Assembly (NCBI RefSeq): GCF_029867415.1
Contig: NC_081185.1
Location: 119,329,987 to 119,393,986 of the forward strand
Length of the DNA stretch: 64,000 bases
Source: Vicia villosa
Taxonomy: Eukaryota; Streptophyta; Magnoliopsida; Fabales; Fabaceae
Reading direction: 5' to 3'
Below the pieces are notes generated by a model. That model had not been told where the DNA came from. It saw only the letters and a program-made list of their open reading frames with translations, and ran no database searches. The position numbers were made by a program, and so were the translations under genes. Shown one piece after another: positions 45,674-57,480 of this stretch; the stretch's first letter is position 1, and each line of letters begins with the position of its first letter.

Positions 45674-47584
45674 ATGGCTGGTGAAGAACTTACATCTACA
45701 TTTGGCTCCACTGAGCAGTACAATGGAAATGGTAACAATGGTTACACTAGACCACCAGTATTTTATGGTGAAAACTTTGAATACTGGAAAGACAAACTGG
45801 AAAGTTACTTTCTTGGTTTAGATGGTGAACTTTGGGATCTTCTGATGGATGGTTACAAACATCCAGTTAAAGCTAGTGGCGTAAGGCTAACAAGGCAAGA
45901 AATGGATGATGATCAGAAGAAGCATTTCAAGAACCATCATAAATGCAGAACTGTTTTTCTGAATGCTATCTCTCATGCTGAGTATGAGAAGATATCTAAC
46001 AGGGAAACGGCCTATGACATATATGAGTCCTTGAAAATGACTCATGAAGGAAATGCTCAAGTCAAGGAGACCAAAGCTCTTGCTCTAATCCAGAAATATG
46101 AAGCCTTCAAGATGGAGGATGATGAAGACATTGAAAAGATGTTTTCAAGATTTCAAACTCTTACTGCTGGATTAAGAGTTCTTGATAAAGGCTACACCAA
46201 GGCTGATCATGTAAAGAAGATCATCAGAAGCTTACCCAGAAGATGGGGTCCAATGGTGACTGCATTCAAGATTGCCAAGAATCCGAATGAAGTTTCTTTG
46301 GAAGAGCTTATCAGTGCCTTGAGAAGCCATGAAATAGAGCTGGATGCAAATGAGCCTCAAAAGAAAGGTAAGTCTATTGCATTAAAATCTAATATCAAAA
46401 AATGCACTAACGCTTTTCAGGCTAGAGAAGAAGATCCTGAAGAATCAGAATCTGAAGAAGAAGATGAACTGTCCATGATCTCCAGAAGGGTAAACCAACT
46501 CTGGAAGAGCAAGCAAGGGAAGTTCAGAGGCTTCAGAAGTTCAAAGAAATTTGAACGTGGAGATTCTTCTGATGACAGAAGATCTGACAGGAAGAAGGTC
46601 ATGTGCTATGAATGCAATGAGCCTGGACACTATAAGAATGAATGTCCAAAACTTCAGAAGGAAAATCCCAAGAAGTTTCATAAGAAGAAAGGTCTTATGG
46701 CAACATGGGATGAGTCAGAAGATGAATCAGACTCGGAAGATGAGCAAGCTAACTGTGCGCTGATGGCGACAGAAGATGACGGATCAGAATCTACATCAGA
46801 ATCAGATTCTGAAGAGGTATTTTCTGAACTATCTAGAAAAGAGTTAGTTTCCAGTTTAACAGAACTTCTGGAACTCAAAGCTCATCTTAGTATCAAATAC
46901 AAAAAGCTGAAGAAGCAATTTAAATTTGAAACTAAGAAGCTGGAATTGGAAAATTCTGAACTGAAGGAAAAAGTTTTAAATCTATCCAAAAATAGTGGAT
47001 CTCCTTCTGAAACAGAAAAATCCATTCCTAGCATGAATCATATTCTGAAGGAATATGACTTGAGCTTCAGAAAGTTCGTATCTAGAAGTATTGGCAGAAG
47101 TCAACTTGCTTCTATGATATATGCTGTGTCTGGAAACAATAGAGTAGGCATTGGTTACGAGGGTGAAACCCCATACAAGCTTGAATCTGTGGATGATATG
47201 AAAATATCATACAAGCCTCTGTATAACCAATTCAAATACGGTCATGCTCGTGATATTAGGCTTACTTCACATGCACAGAAGTTTAACACTGTTCACACCA
47301 AGAAGCATGTGACACGACCTAAGAAATATTGTGAATCTTCTATTAAAGATTATCATGTTGTTCCTCCTATATTTTATAATGCTAAACCCAAGTTCAATCA
47401 GAACTTGAGGAGAACTAACAAGAAAGGACCCAAGAAATTATGGGTACCTAAGGAAAAGATAATTTCTGCTGCAGATATCCTTGGCAGCAAAGAGGACCAA
47501 AAGCAAAATGTCATGGTACCTGGACTCTGGGTGCTCGCGACACATGACGGGAAGAAGGTCTACATTCCAAGACCTGGTGCTTAA
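45674..47584 (+). CDS. gag: Gag polyprotein of copia B
   Basis: 636 codons, colinear with the gag of element A. The same YWKDKLESYFLGLD block is near the N-terminus. The gag helical domain is in the first third, and one CCHC knuckle lies at about residues 311-324 (CYECNEPGHYKNEC). Acidic Ser/Glu repeats and a basic C-terminus follow. The frame runs 104 bases past the point where the protease frame is already open (from 47481), and the two frames differ by one base. The gag stop at 47582-47584 therefore lies inside protease sequence. The same offset occurs in element A. No internal break seen. Confidence 0.92.
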   Translation: MAGEELTSTFGSTEQYNGNGNNGYTRPPVFYGENFEYWKDKLESYFLGLDGELWDLLMDGYKHPVKASGVRLTRQEMDDDQKKHFKNHHKCRTVFLNAISHAEYEKISNRETAYDIYESLKMTHEGNAQVKETKALALIQKYEAFKMEDDEDIEKMFSRFQTLTAGLRVLDKGYTKADHVKKIIRSLPRRWGPMVTAFKIAKNPNEVSLEELISALRSHEIELDANEPQKKGKSIALKSNIKKCTNAFQAREEDPEESESEEEDELSMISRRVNQLWKSKQGKFRGFRSSKKFERGDSSDDRRSDRKKVMCYECNEPGHYKNECPKLQKENPKKFHKKKGLMATWDESEDESDSEDEQANCALMATEDDGSESTSESDSEEVFSELSRKELVSSLTELLELKAHLSIKYKKLKKQFKFETKKLELENSELKEKVLNLSKNSGSPSETEKSIPSMNHILKEYDLSFRKFVSRSIGRSQLASMIYAVSGNNRVGIGYEGETPYKLESVDDMKISYKPLYNQFKYGHARDIRLTSHAQKFNTVHTKKHVTRPKKYCESSIKDYHVVPPIFYNAKPKFNQNLRRTNKKGPKKLWVPKEKIISAADILGSKEDQKQNVMVPGLWVLATHDGKKVYIPRPGA

Positions 47585-48185
47585 ACCAGGTGGAGAAGTC
47601 AAGTTTGGAGGAGATCAGAAGGGCAAAATCATTGGCTCTGGAACCATAAGTATTGGTAACTCTCCCTCCATAACTAATGTACTTCTTGTTGAAGGATTAA
47701 CTCATAACTTATTATCCATAAGTCAATTAAGTGACAATGGTTATGATATAATCTTCAATCAAAAGTCTTGCAAGGCTGTAAGTCAGAAGGATGGCTCAAT
47801 CCTATTTACAGGCAAGAGAAAGAACAACATTTATAAGACAGATCTTCAAGATCTTAAGGATCAGAAGGTGACTTGTCTTATGTCTGTTTCTGAAGAGCAA
47901 TGGGTCTGGCACAGAAGATTAGGACATGCTAGTTTGAGAAAGATTTCTCAGATTAACAAACTAAATCTTGTCAGAGGACTCCCTAATCTGAAATTCAAAT
48001 CAGATGCTCTTTGTGAAGCATGTCAGAAGGGCAAGTTCTCCAAACCTGCATTTAAGTCTAAGAATGTTGTCTCTTCCTCAAGGCCGTTAGAACTCTTGCA
48101 CATTGATCTGTTTGGCCCAGTCAAAACAACATCTGTCAGAGGGAAGAAATATGGATTAGTCATCGTTGATGATTATAGCCGCTAG
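47481..48185 (+). pseudogene. pol: Pol segment 1 of copia B: protease and integrase N-part, ends in TAG
   Basis: 235 codons in the frame offset by one base from gag. Aspartic protease active site WYLDSGCSRHMTG at the start (about 47508-47550), then the protease body, then the GAG-pre-integrase zinc finger (HRRLGHA...CEACQKGK, about 47910-48030) and the first part of the integrase core with its first catalytic Asp (LHIDLFGP, about 48096-48120). A TAG at 48183-48185, right after DDYSR, stops the frame in the integrase core. The frame is otherwise continuous with the next segment. Confidence 0.9.
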
Positions 48186-49805
48186 ACATGGGTAAAGTTC
48201 TTAAAACACAAGGATGAGTCTCATTCAGTGTTCTTTGAATTCTGCACTCAGATTCAATCTGAGAAAGAGTGTAAAATCATAAAGGTCAGAAGTGATCATG
48301 ATGGCGAATTTGAGAACAGATTCTTTGAGGAGTTCTTCAAAGAAAATGGTATTGCCCATGATTTCTCTTGCCCTATAACTCCACAACAGAATGGAGTTGT
48401 AGAGCGAAAGAATAGGACTCTACAAGAAATGGCCAGAACCATGATCAATGAAACCAATATGGCTAAGCATTTCTGGGCAGAAGCAATAAACACTGCGTGT
48501 TATATTCAGAATAGAATCTCTATCAGACCTATTCTAAATAAGACTCCTTATGAATTGTGGAAGAACAGAAAGCCCAACATTTCATATTTCCATCCTTTTG
48601 GATGTATATGTTTTATTTTGAATACTAAAGATCATCTTGGTAAGTTTGATTCTAAAGCACAAAAGTGTTTCCTTCTTGGATATTCTGAACGCTCTAAAGG
48701 CTACAGAGTATACAATACTGAAACATTGATTGTAGAAGAATCAATCAATATCAGGTTTGATGATAAGCTTGGTCTTGAAAAACCAAAGCAGTTTGAGAAT
48801 TTTGCAGATTTTGATATTGATATATCAGAAGAAGAAGAACCAAGAAGCAAAGCTGCAGAAGCTGGCAGTCTCAGAAGCAATGGATCAGAAGATCAAGTTG
48901 CTACTTCTTTAGAGAATCTCAGGATTTCTGAAGAGCCAACAGTCAGAAGATCACCCAGACTTGTTTCAGCTCATTCAGATGATGTGATCCTTGGGAAGAA
49001 AGATGACCCCATCAGAACAACGGCATCCCTTAAGAACAATGCAGAATGTCAATTAGGTCTTGTTTCTTTGATCGAGCCAACTTCTGTTGACCAAGCTCTA
49101 GAAGATCCTGACTGGATAATTGTCATGCAAGAAGAACTAAATCAGTTTACAAGGAATGATGTATGGGACTTGGTTCCTAGACCAAAAGGATTTAACATCA
49201 TCGGCACTAAGTGGATGTTCAGAAACAAGTTAAGCGAGCAGGGAGAAGTGGTAAGAAACAAAGCCAGACTGGTTGCTCAAGGTTACAGTCAGCAAGAAGG
49301 AATTGACTACACAGAAACCTTTGCACCAGTGGCCAGGTTAGAATCTATTTGTCTATTAATTTCCTTTGCCACTCAACACAACATCACTCTTTATCAGATA
49401 GATGTTAAGAGTGCCTTCTTAAATGGTTATATAGATGAAGAAGTTTATGTCCATCAACCTCCTGGTTTTGAAGACTCCAAGTCTCCAAATCATGTTTTTA
49501 AATTAAAGAAATCATTATACGGATTGAAGCAAGCTCCGAGAGCTTGGTATGAACGTTTAAGTTCCTTCCTTCTGGAAAATGGTTTCACTAGAGGAAAAGT
49601 GGACACTACTCTCTTTTGTAAAACCTTTAAAAAGGATATTTTAATATGTCAAATTTATGTTGATGACATCATCTTTGGAACATTTAATGCTACACTTGGA
49701 AAGGAGTTTGCTGAGTCTATGCAGGCTGAATTTGAAATGAGCATGATGGGAGAACTCAAGTATTTCCTTGGAATTCAAATCAACCAAACTTCTGACGGAA
49801 CTTAT
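48186..49805 (+). pseudogene. pol: Pol segment 2 of copia B: integrase core, linker, RT N-part
   Basis: Same frame as segment 1. The integrase second Asp (RSDHDGEFEN) and catalytic Glu (GVVERKNRTLQE) are present (about 48290-48430). Then come the linker (TLIVEESINI..FDDKL) and the reverse transcriptase from about 49080, with KWMFRNKL, FAPVARLE, DVKSAFLNG, LYGLKQAPRAWYE and the catalytic YVDDIIFG (about 49657-49680). It ends at 49805, where a TG...CA insert begins after CTTAT. Residues read past 49805 belong to the insert. Confidence 0.92.
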
Positions 49806-52800
49806 TGTCGCACGCTCGCGAAAATGAACAACAGAGTCGCCACCAATATATTTATCCCAAAGCGGGAAAGGAATATCAGAAAACCTAAAATAAGGAAAGG
49901 AAAGGTCTTGCGACCAAAGATCGGGTAAGAAGTCGGTTACACGGGGGGAAGGTATTAGCACCCCTCACGTCTGTGGTACTCCACAGGATCCACTTATGTT
50001 TGCTCTATTCTAAGGGTGTATAAATCTATAGCTTAATCACTAAGGGAGTGCATGCAAATGAATGAAAAGAAACACGGGGAAAATAAGGTTTTAAATAGTT
50101 GTGCTCGTTCAAGCCCCGCGACTTGATGCCTACGTATCCTTTTCAGGAATCAGAGCGCCGTAGTTCGGCTCTTTAGTTTTTGTTTGTTTTTGTGTTTTTT
50201 AGTGAACGACGTTACATTCGCACTCTGCTGCTCGACCTCTGGAGTCTTAAGCTGGGAATGGAGCGGAAATAACGTGTCCGATTAGGAGAAAGAATGCCCT
50301 GAAGGCAAGAGAAAGAATGCCTCGGAGGCAAGAGAGAAGAGAGATGATTGGTTTGTATCTTTTAGGGTAATTCCATGATGAACAAAACCCAATACAAGGT
50401 TCCGCACCACTTCGTTACTTTGATTTAGGTCTGAGCCTTTATTAGATGTTTTAGATGTCTTTGATTGGTGATTTTTAAGGGGAATTAATCTGCGAGTTGA
50501 ATCACATAGAATGTATGATGTCAGAGAAACAGATTAGGGAATAGATCCCACTTATTTCTCTGCATGGATAGAGAAACAGATTAGGGAATGAATCCCACTC
50601 ATTTCTCTAATAATCGAGAAACAGATTAGGGAATGAATCCCACTCATTTCTCTTTGTAGTGATCGAGAAACAGATTAGGAAATTGATCCCACTCATTTCT
50701 CTTTCACTAAGTGCTCGAGAAACAGATTAGGGAATAAATCCCACTCGTTTCTCTCCCACTTTTAATGTGATTCGCCTCTTCCTTTGTTAAGTGTTTTAAA
50801 GTTGAAAAGGAAAATAAACAAAACTAGCCTAAGATGAAAACTAGCCTAATATGATGGGAACCTCTAATTCCTAAAGTTGTCATGGTTTCTACCTAATGGT
50901 TAGGAGCAAAAAGCGGCATGAGAATATAAGCATAAGCGGAGATCGAAATTACAAGTAAAAATACAAGTATACAAATGATACCAAATTAATGTAAAACGGC
51001 TAAGAGAAGCACTTGAAAATATGGTACAAAACGTGATTCAAAATATTGCACAAAATTAGTACAAAAACAATGAAATTGAACAAGTCAAAATATAGCATGA
51101 AGTGGATTTAAAAGACTATTTATTTTTATGTTGATTTTATGAAGGAAATCGAATTCTAACTAAGCAAAAAAGTACAATAATAGCCTAAACTATATATTTT
51201 TGGTATACATTTTTATATGTCAAAAGTTAATATTGAAGTTTAAAAGATAGTGGAAAAATTAGTATTTTAATGTCTAAAAGAAGTGGCAAAAAAAATTAAC
51301 TAAAATCTAAATTGATTGATTAAAAATAACATGGAGCTGGGGGTGCAAAAGGAATTATATGGGGTGAAAAGCCAAAATAGGCGCAGGGCCCAAAGCATGA
51401 GCCCAGGAGTTTTTTGTCACAGTTTCAATCAAAAAGGAAGGTGCACTGAGCCAAGGAGTGGTGCGAATATCCGGATTCGGCCCAAGAGAGAGTTTTTTGT
51501 TGTTTTTTTGGTACAAACAGATGCAACATGGGCTGAGCAAGGGGTGTATTGTGGCAATTCGTGTGGCAAACCCGAGGATGTATTTCAATTCCAAATAATC
51601 AGATTTCCATGCTAATCTTTGATCCAATTTTTAACATCACATTAATCACAATTAATTCAGGCTCCTTATTCAAGTGAAACTTTATACTAAATTAATTCCA
51701 TTCCAAATAACCTTGCTAACACAGTGATTAATCCAGTTAATTCTAATTAGTCGTCATTTAGTATTAATCCTAGTATTAACTAAAAATAAAATAAGTGACA
51801 GAATTGGGATTAGGGTAAAACGCTCCTATCCTCAGACTCTCTTCTTCTCACGTTGCTCGTTCGCGAACACCAAACGGTGTCGCTCCGAACTTCTTCTCCG
51901 GCGAATCAAAGCCAAACGCCGCCGCAAACCGAGTTCACCTCTCATCGCAAACTCAAACTCTCATTCGTACCTCCCTAACCCTAAATTCCACAAAGTTTGA
52001 TTAGATGCCCTAGGACGCATGAATCAAGCGAAAGCTATAAAGGGAATCAATCAACATATATCAGGCGACATCGCGGCATCAAGGAGAGAAGGAAAGACGG
52101 TGAATTGATGAAGAATCGCTTTGAAGCTTACCTACGGAACAGAGGCTCGTTCCGGGGTTCGTTGCGATACGAAGGCTAGGTCGAGTCGACGAGGAATCTG
52201 GAGATAAGGTAGCAACTTGTTTCTGATTGTCTGCTTCTAATATTCCTGCATTTCTCTCCTCCTTCTTTGAACTTGTGATTTAATTTCTGTTGTTGCTGCG
52301 AGATTGGGGATTGTGATGCGAAGAGAAGTGGGGTCAATTGAATATTGTTGATGCGTTTGGCTATGATGATTGAAGGTGCTGCCGAGAATTTGAGATTGAA
52401 GATGATGAGAGCGAAGCCTGAAGAAGGTGAAGATGGAGATGGAATGGTTGAAGAATGTATGGCGGATTGAAGGTGATGAATATAGGTGAAGATGAAGGTT
52501 GATTGATTATGGAGGTTTTGAAGAATGAAAAAGATGATCATGAGATTGATGGAGTGGTGAAGGGAGAGTCGTTGATGAAGAAGCAGGGTGGTTCCGGTTT
52601 TATAGAGTTTGCAGGTTAGTCTTTTTACCCTTGATTTTCTGTTTGGACTCGGTTATAGAATCTGTTTGAATCCGTTAGGATTGTATGGAAGCTGGTTAGA
52701 AGTTATAGGTGGCTGATAAATTCTGTTATGATTTCTGTTAATGGTTTGTTCAAAAGCTGTTAGAAGTAGTTGGGTTGTTAGGATAGTCGGTTAGAGACAG

Positions 52801-54596
52801 TTGAGATTGGTTATAAACTGTTATGGTAGTTTGTCAGCTTGAGAGTTTGTTAGGTAATTGGTTAGCAGGTAGTTAGAAGTTAGTTGCAAATTCTAGGTAG
52901 TTATAATTCGGTTAGGAGGTTAGAAAACAGTTTGTTAGGAAAAAAAAGGGAATGGGTTAGTGAAATTATCTTAGGAAGGGGATTATGTGCAAAGGTTCTA
53001 CTGTCAGTGTGTTTGGATTCTGGTATGACTTTTCTTGTGTGGTTTGGATAGTGAAATGTTATTAGCAAAACTGACTGAAGATGACTAGGATGCTGATGGG
53101 TGCATGGCTTTACTTCTGAACTAACTTCGTAACTGTTTTTTTTTGACAATGGCGTGAGGTGGGAATAATCGTATACGTGACTGATTTGGCTTTGATGTTT
53201 GAATGTATGGATATGGCTGTTTGGAATGTGCAGTAGGATTCACTTGTATATGCAAGGCTGCTAGCTATGTGTTTGGCGGTAACAGGTTTTGAATATGATG
53301 TACGTTATGGCTGCACATGTGGTAATGTTTGTATGATATTTTTTCTGGTTTTGCTGCAGGGGCATAATGAATGTGGAGCTGATTTGTATGGGCTGAATGA
53401 GGTATATGGCAGCAGCTCTTCATTTTTGTTCAAACTCTGTTCTTTTTGAATTAACATGGGATGGTTATGTGGATTTGCTATGGTTTAATTCGGTAATGAT
53501 TACGTGGTTAGAATGTTTATGTACGTATGATATGGGGCTGATTTTCTTTGGTTTAAAACAGGGACTGGTAATGGATTGATTCGGAAGGAAAGGTGTGCTG
53601 ATGATGTGATGAACAACCCAAAGGAACACATGGAGATTTTTTCCAAGTAAAGCAGAAGGTGAAATCAGGATGAAGCTTAATGAAGTCATAGCAATCTTTT
53701 AATAGATCTCTTTCTTTTTGTAATGGACTTGGATTATATGTAAATGAACATGGCTCTTGTAACTTAATTTGCATTTCCAACTATTCACTTATATCTTACT
53801 CTTTATTTGAATGAATATGATGAAGGTCCCAAATGGACTAAGATAGATCTTCTTCCAAACCGAGATATACCCCTTTTTTGTATGCTCGAATTTTGACATT
53901 CAAGGTTTGTTTCAAAGTGAAAATGGATGAGTACGGTTTGGAGATTTAGAAAAAATGAAAGAAATAAATTTAAGTCAAACTGAGTCAAAGGACCAAAAGT
54001 AAGAATTTTAGGGTCAATGGTCGAATGTTGACCTGAAGTCAACAGTTGACTAAAAAGTCAACTGTGACTAGAAAGTCAACCAATAAGGAATGTATATATT
54101 TTTGAGTTTGGCTTTTTGTAATGGATATTGAATGGTGACATTTGGTAATTGAACCAGTAATTTTGACATAGTTCCATAATAATTAGATCCAAATTGAGCA
54201 CTCCTGATTAAATTCATAATAATTAGTACTTGAAGCAACCTTAATATGCGTAAGACCTTAACTCGATGTGTCACAAGATAAACAAACTCATCACCGCCTT
54301 ATTGCACAAACCATGAGTTATTTCTTGTATCTCAATCCGCATTAGGAACCCCTTGAATTGGTGAACGATACAGCCAGAGAATATCACAATAGATCTTGTT
54401 CAAATAATGACCACAAGTACGTGAACATTTACAAAGAGCCACAAATGAATCCCTACATCCATGATCCTTGATTTCATTTTCAAACTGTTGATGAATGCAT
54501 GATTTTATTGATGACCTAATGAGATGTATGCAAATGATTTGTGAAGCGTGAGCCAGTTAGATATAAAATTAGATGGGCAAATTTTGGGGTGCAACA
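49806..54596. mobile_element. 4791-bp solo-LTR-like insert (Ogre-like gypsy?)
   Basis: Starts TGTCGCACGC and ends GGGGTGCAACA. CTTAT flanks both sides (49801-49805 and 54597-54601), a 5-bp duplication as made by LTR-element integrases. I find no internal copy of either end, no primer site and no gag or pol. The simplest reading is therefore a solo LTR of nearly 4.8 kb left after recombination. LTRs this long are known from Ogre-type Ty3/gypsy elements in legumes (family knowledge); the assignment to Ogre is inference. Contents: five tandem ~50-bp units at 50523-50755, a GC-richer CGCTCG-containing zone near 51830-51920, and a TTGAC/GTCAA cluster near 53980-54080. Confidence 0.75.
50523..50755. 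repeat. Five tandem units in the long LTR
   Basis: Each unit is GAGAAACAGATTAGGGAAT.GATCCCACTCATTTCTCT with a variable spacer of 4-14 bases. The ends of each unit are inverted (GAGAAA / TTTCTC), so each could form a small stem. Not a CRISPR array: the spacers are far too short and this is a plant LTR. Confidence 0.85.
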
Positions 54597-54601
54597 CTTA
54601 T

Positions 54602-55399
54602 GTTCATCAAACGAAGTATGTGAAAGAACTTCTGAAGAAGTTTAATCTTTCTGAAAGCAAAGAAGCCAAAACTCCTATGCATCTAACATGTGTCCTAGGT
54701 AAGGATGAGGTAAGTAAGAAAGTAGATCAGAAGTTGTACAGAGGTATGATTGGATCTCTTCTGTACCTAACTGCTTCTAGGCCTGACATTCTTTTCAGTG
54801 TTTGTTTGTGTGCAAGATTCCAATCAGATCCGAGAGAATCTCATTTAACTGCTGTTAAGAGAATTCTAAGGTATCTGAAAGGTACTACTAATGTTGGTTT
54901 AGTTTACAGAAGATCCAAAGACTACAACTTAGTAGGATTCTGTGATGCTGACTATGCTGGAGATAGAATAGAAAGAAAGAGCACTTCTGGAAGTTGTCAA
55001 TTTCTTGGAAGTCATCTGATCTTATGGTACAGCAAGAAGCAAGCTACAATTGCCCTCTCAACAACAGAAGCAGAATATGTTGCTGTTGCTGGTTGTAGCA
55101 CACAAATGCTCTGGATGAGAAGTCAGCTAGAAGATTATCAGATATATGAGAGTAACATTCCTATCTTCTGTGATAATACTTCAGCTATATGTTTATCTAA
55201 GAATCCTATTCTTCATTCAAAAGCTAAACATATTGAGATTAAACATCATTTCATAAGGGACTATGTTCAAAAGGGTGTTATATCTTTAAACTTTGTGGAT
55301 ACAGACCATCAATGGGCTGATATCTTTACAAAACCCTTAGCTGAAGATAGGTTTAAGTTCATTCTGAAGAATATCAGTATGGATTTATGCCCAGAATGA
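54602..55399 (+). pseudogene. pol: Pol segment 3 of copia B: RT C-part and RNase H
   Basis: Pol continues in frame from 54602 (VHQTKYVKELLKKF) to TGA at 55397-55399. It includes the RT thumb/connection (GSLLYLTASRPDI), and RNase H with FCDADYAG, STTEAEYVA, FCDNTSA and the H..AKHIEIKHHFIRD block, ending TKPLAEDRF. No internal stop. It was joined to segment 2 before the 4.8-kb insert arrived. An apparent start at 54548 lies in the insert and is not real. Confidence 0.92.
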
Positions 55400-55813
55400 G
55401 AAGATGAGAAGATCTTATGTATGAGTATCTTCTGAAATGAGTTTGGATTTGTATTAAGAAGTTTTGATTGAAATCAATTAGAAGTAGTGATTTTGTTATT
55501 ACTAACGTTTCATTGTCTAAGTTGTCTCATAATCTCTTTAAAGCAAAACAGCTGTAACTGGCTATCCGGATGGTAAACACGTGTTCACTATTTCTGGATA
55601 AGCGTGCGTATAGTTGAGGGGACGCCTACTTAGGTAACTGTGCTAATCACTTCTTTTGTCATAATTATCTCCCTCGTCACGCAACATTAAATGCCTTTCA
55701 TCATTTCTTTTTCTTTATATTCCTCAGTCGTTTCATTCTTTTCCTCTATCTCTCTCCCTTTCTCTGCATTTCGCATAAACCCTAGATTATTCATCCTCAA
55801 CCTAACATTCTTC
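55400..55813 (+). other. Region between pol and third ORF, copia B
   Basis: No ORF. The last part (about 55710-55813) is a CT-rich leader with AAACCCTAG just before the ATG at 55814, like the region before the third ORF in element A. Confidence 0.55.
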
Positions 55814-56285
55814 ATGAACCCGATGGACAATGATAACTTGGACGCTTTCGGTTTCAAACCAGATGCGAAGTCTAAAGCTCAAGGGTGGTTGTTCTTTTTG
55901 AACAAGAAGGTTGGAAGAACTGTGTGGTTCCAGATTGAGAAACATATCTCAGGGGTTGCCGACATAGATTTCAAGACGGATCTTTCAAGATTCCAAGAAG
56001 TCTCAAGTCAGATCTCCTCTTTGATGATGTTATCAACATTAACCCAAAGGAAGAAGACTTTCTTGAGCTATTGGATGAAGTTAAGCATCATGTTCTTAAC
56101 TTCTATGTTAAGGGAAAGCCCCATTTGAGACATTAGATCTCTTTCTGTGAACTGTCCCTCACTTACTCCTTGGAGTCCAGTCTGGGCAGGCATGCAGAGA
56201 TTCAAGCTTTCATGGCTAGCAATCTGAGGATATCGCAAGGATTCATGATATGTTAGCTAAGATTATGTCTAAGCTAGGGTTATAG
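55814..56285 (+). pseudogene. Third-ORF remnant of copia B
   Basis: ATG at 55814 opens a protein like the start of the third ORF of element A (GFKPDAKSKAQGW against GFKCDARILEQGW). The frame stops at 56128. The last recognisable piece is the coding end (ATTATGTCTAAGCTAGGG TTATAG, 56262-56285), matching the element A C-terminus. The remnant spans about 470 bp against 2424 bp in A, so most of the ORF, including the Pro-rich and coiled-coil parts, was lost by deletion. Confidence 0.8.
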
Positions 56286-56965
56286 TCTTTGAGTCCTTGT
56301 AGTATTCTTTGATTGATTGCATCTGCTTATCTGCATATCTCTCTTGTAATCAAGTTATTCAAATCAATGAAAAAGTTATTCTATTTCATTCCTTTTGTCT
56401 CTTGCTTTACATCTGAATCTTTAATATTTTTTTGATGTTATGACAAAAAGGGGGAGAAAATGGTGATAAATGATCTGATTAATTTTATCAGTTACCGGGA
56501 AGAAAGTCCCTACACCACTAACAGAATTTGCAAGATTTGTGTTTTCTAAGTGTTTTTTGCAGGATTGAAGACAATCTAAAGATTCAACACCAGAAGCAAA
56601 TTCTAAAGAGAAGCAAGCTCTTGGATTCTTGAAGCAGGCTGAGTGCTATGAAGCTTCAGAATCAGAAGCAAGAAGGAAGAATGTTCAGACATTCTGATGA
56701 TAGAATATGCTCTGAAACATTGTGTCTATGTGTTCTGACACATACCATATGGCTCTGATACATATTTTGTGTTCTAACAAAATTGATATATTTAATGAAA
56801 CACATTATATATGACCAGAAGCAGTTCATATGTTCTAACTCATTCATGCTGACTTTTGTCGTTTAGTTTTGTTCTGTAACATTTCAAGATGTAGAGATGC
56901 TCTGATAATGCTCTGGTACATTCAACAATGTTCTGATACAATCTAGCATGAAGTGATGTAAGAAG

Positions 56966-57305
56966 AAATTCAAAGCTCTGAAGCTATCCGAGGGAAGCAG
57001 AATTCAGAAGCTGAGAATGTTCAAAAGATCCATAAAACTCAAGTTCTGAAGCTGTCCTAATGGAAGCAGAAATCAGAAGCTGTGAATGTTCTGAAGATCA
57101 AAGAAATTCAAGTTCTGAAGCTGTCCTAAATAGAAGCAGGAATCAGAAGCTGTGAATGTTCTGAAGGTCAAAGAAATTCAAGTTCTGAAGCTGTCCAATG
57201 GAAGCAGAAATCAGAAGCTGTGAGTGTTCTAGGGATCTAAAGAAATTCAAGTTCTGAAGCTGTCCAATGGAAGCAGAAGTCAGAAGCTATGAATTTTCTG
57301 AAGAC
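56966..57305 (+). repeat. ~70-bp tandem repeats before the 3' LTR, copia B
   Basis: Five units of the same kind as at 6594-6945 (AAGTTCTGAAGCTGTCC...GAATGTTCTGAAGATC), with the same internal order of variants. Confidence 0.85.
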
Positions 57306-57379
57306 AGAAGCTTATGTGAACGTCTCTACTGAAATAATCAGGGAAGTCTTTTATTACTAAAGTTCTTCGAGTATTTATT

Positions 57380-57480
57380 TCAGGGGGAGATTATTCATCT
57401 CAGGGGGAGATTGTTAATCTCAGGGGGAGACATATTCACATGCTTATATATGTTTTTGTCATCATCAAAAAGGGGGAGAT
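57380..57480 (+). other. Polypurine tract cluster, copia B
   Basis: Three TCAGGGGGAGA copies at about 57380-57430, and AAAAAGGGGGAGAT directly before the LTR start at 57481. A further AAAAAGGGGGAGAAA lies at about 56444. Confidence 0.8.

Noticed and set aside
50523..50755. CRISPR-like array
   Set aside because: Repeats are imperfect, spacers are 4-14 bp, and the context is a plant LTR.
51316..51615. 99-codon frame inside the long LTR
   Set aside because: No known domain and no initiation context. Likely chance in the GC-richer part of the LTR.
54548..54601. Start of the RT/RNase H segment at 54548
   Set aside because: These bases belong to the inserted long LTR. Pol sequence resumes at 54602 after the CTTAT duplication.
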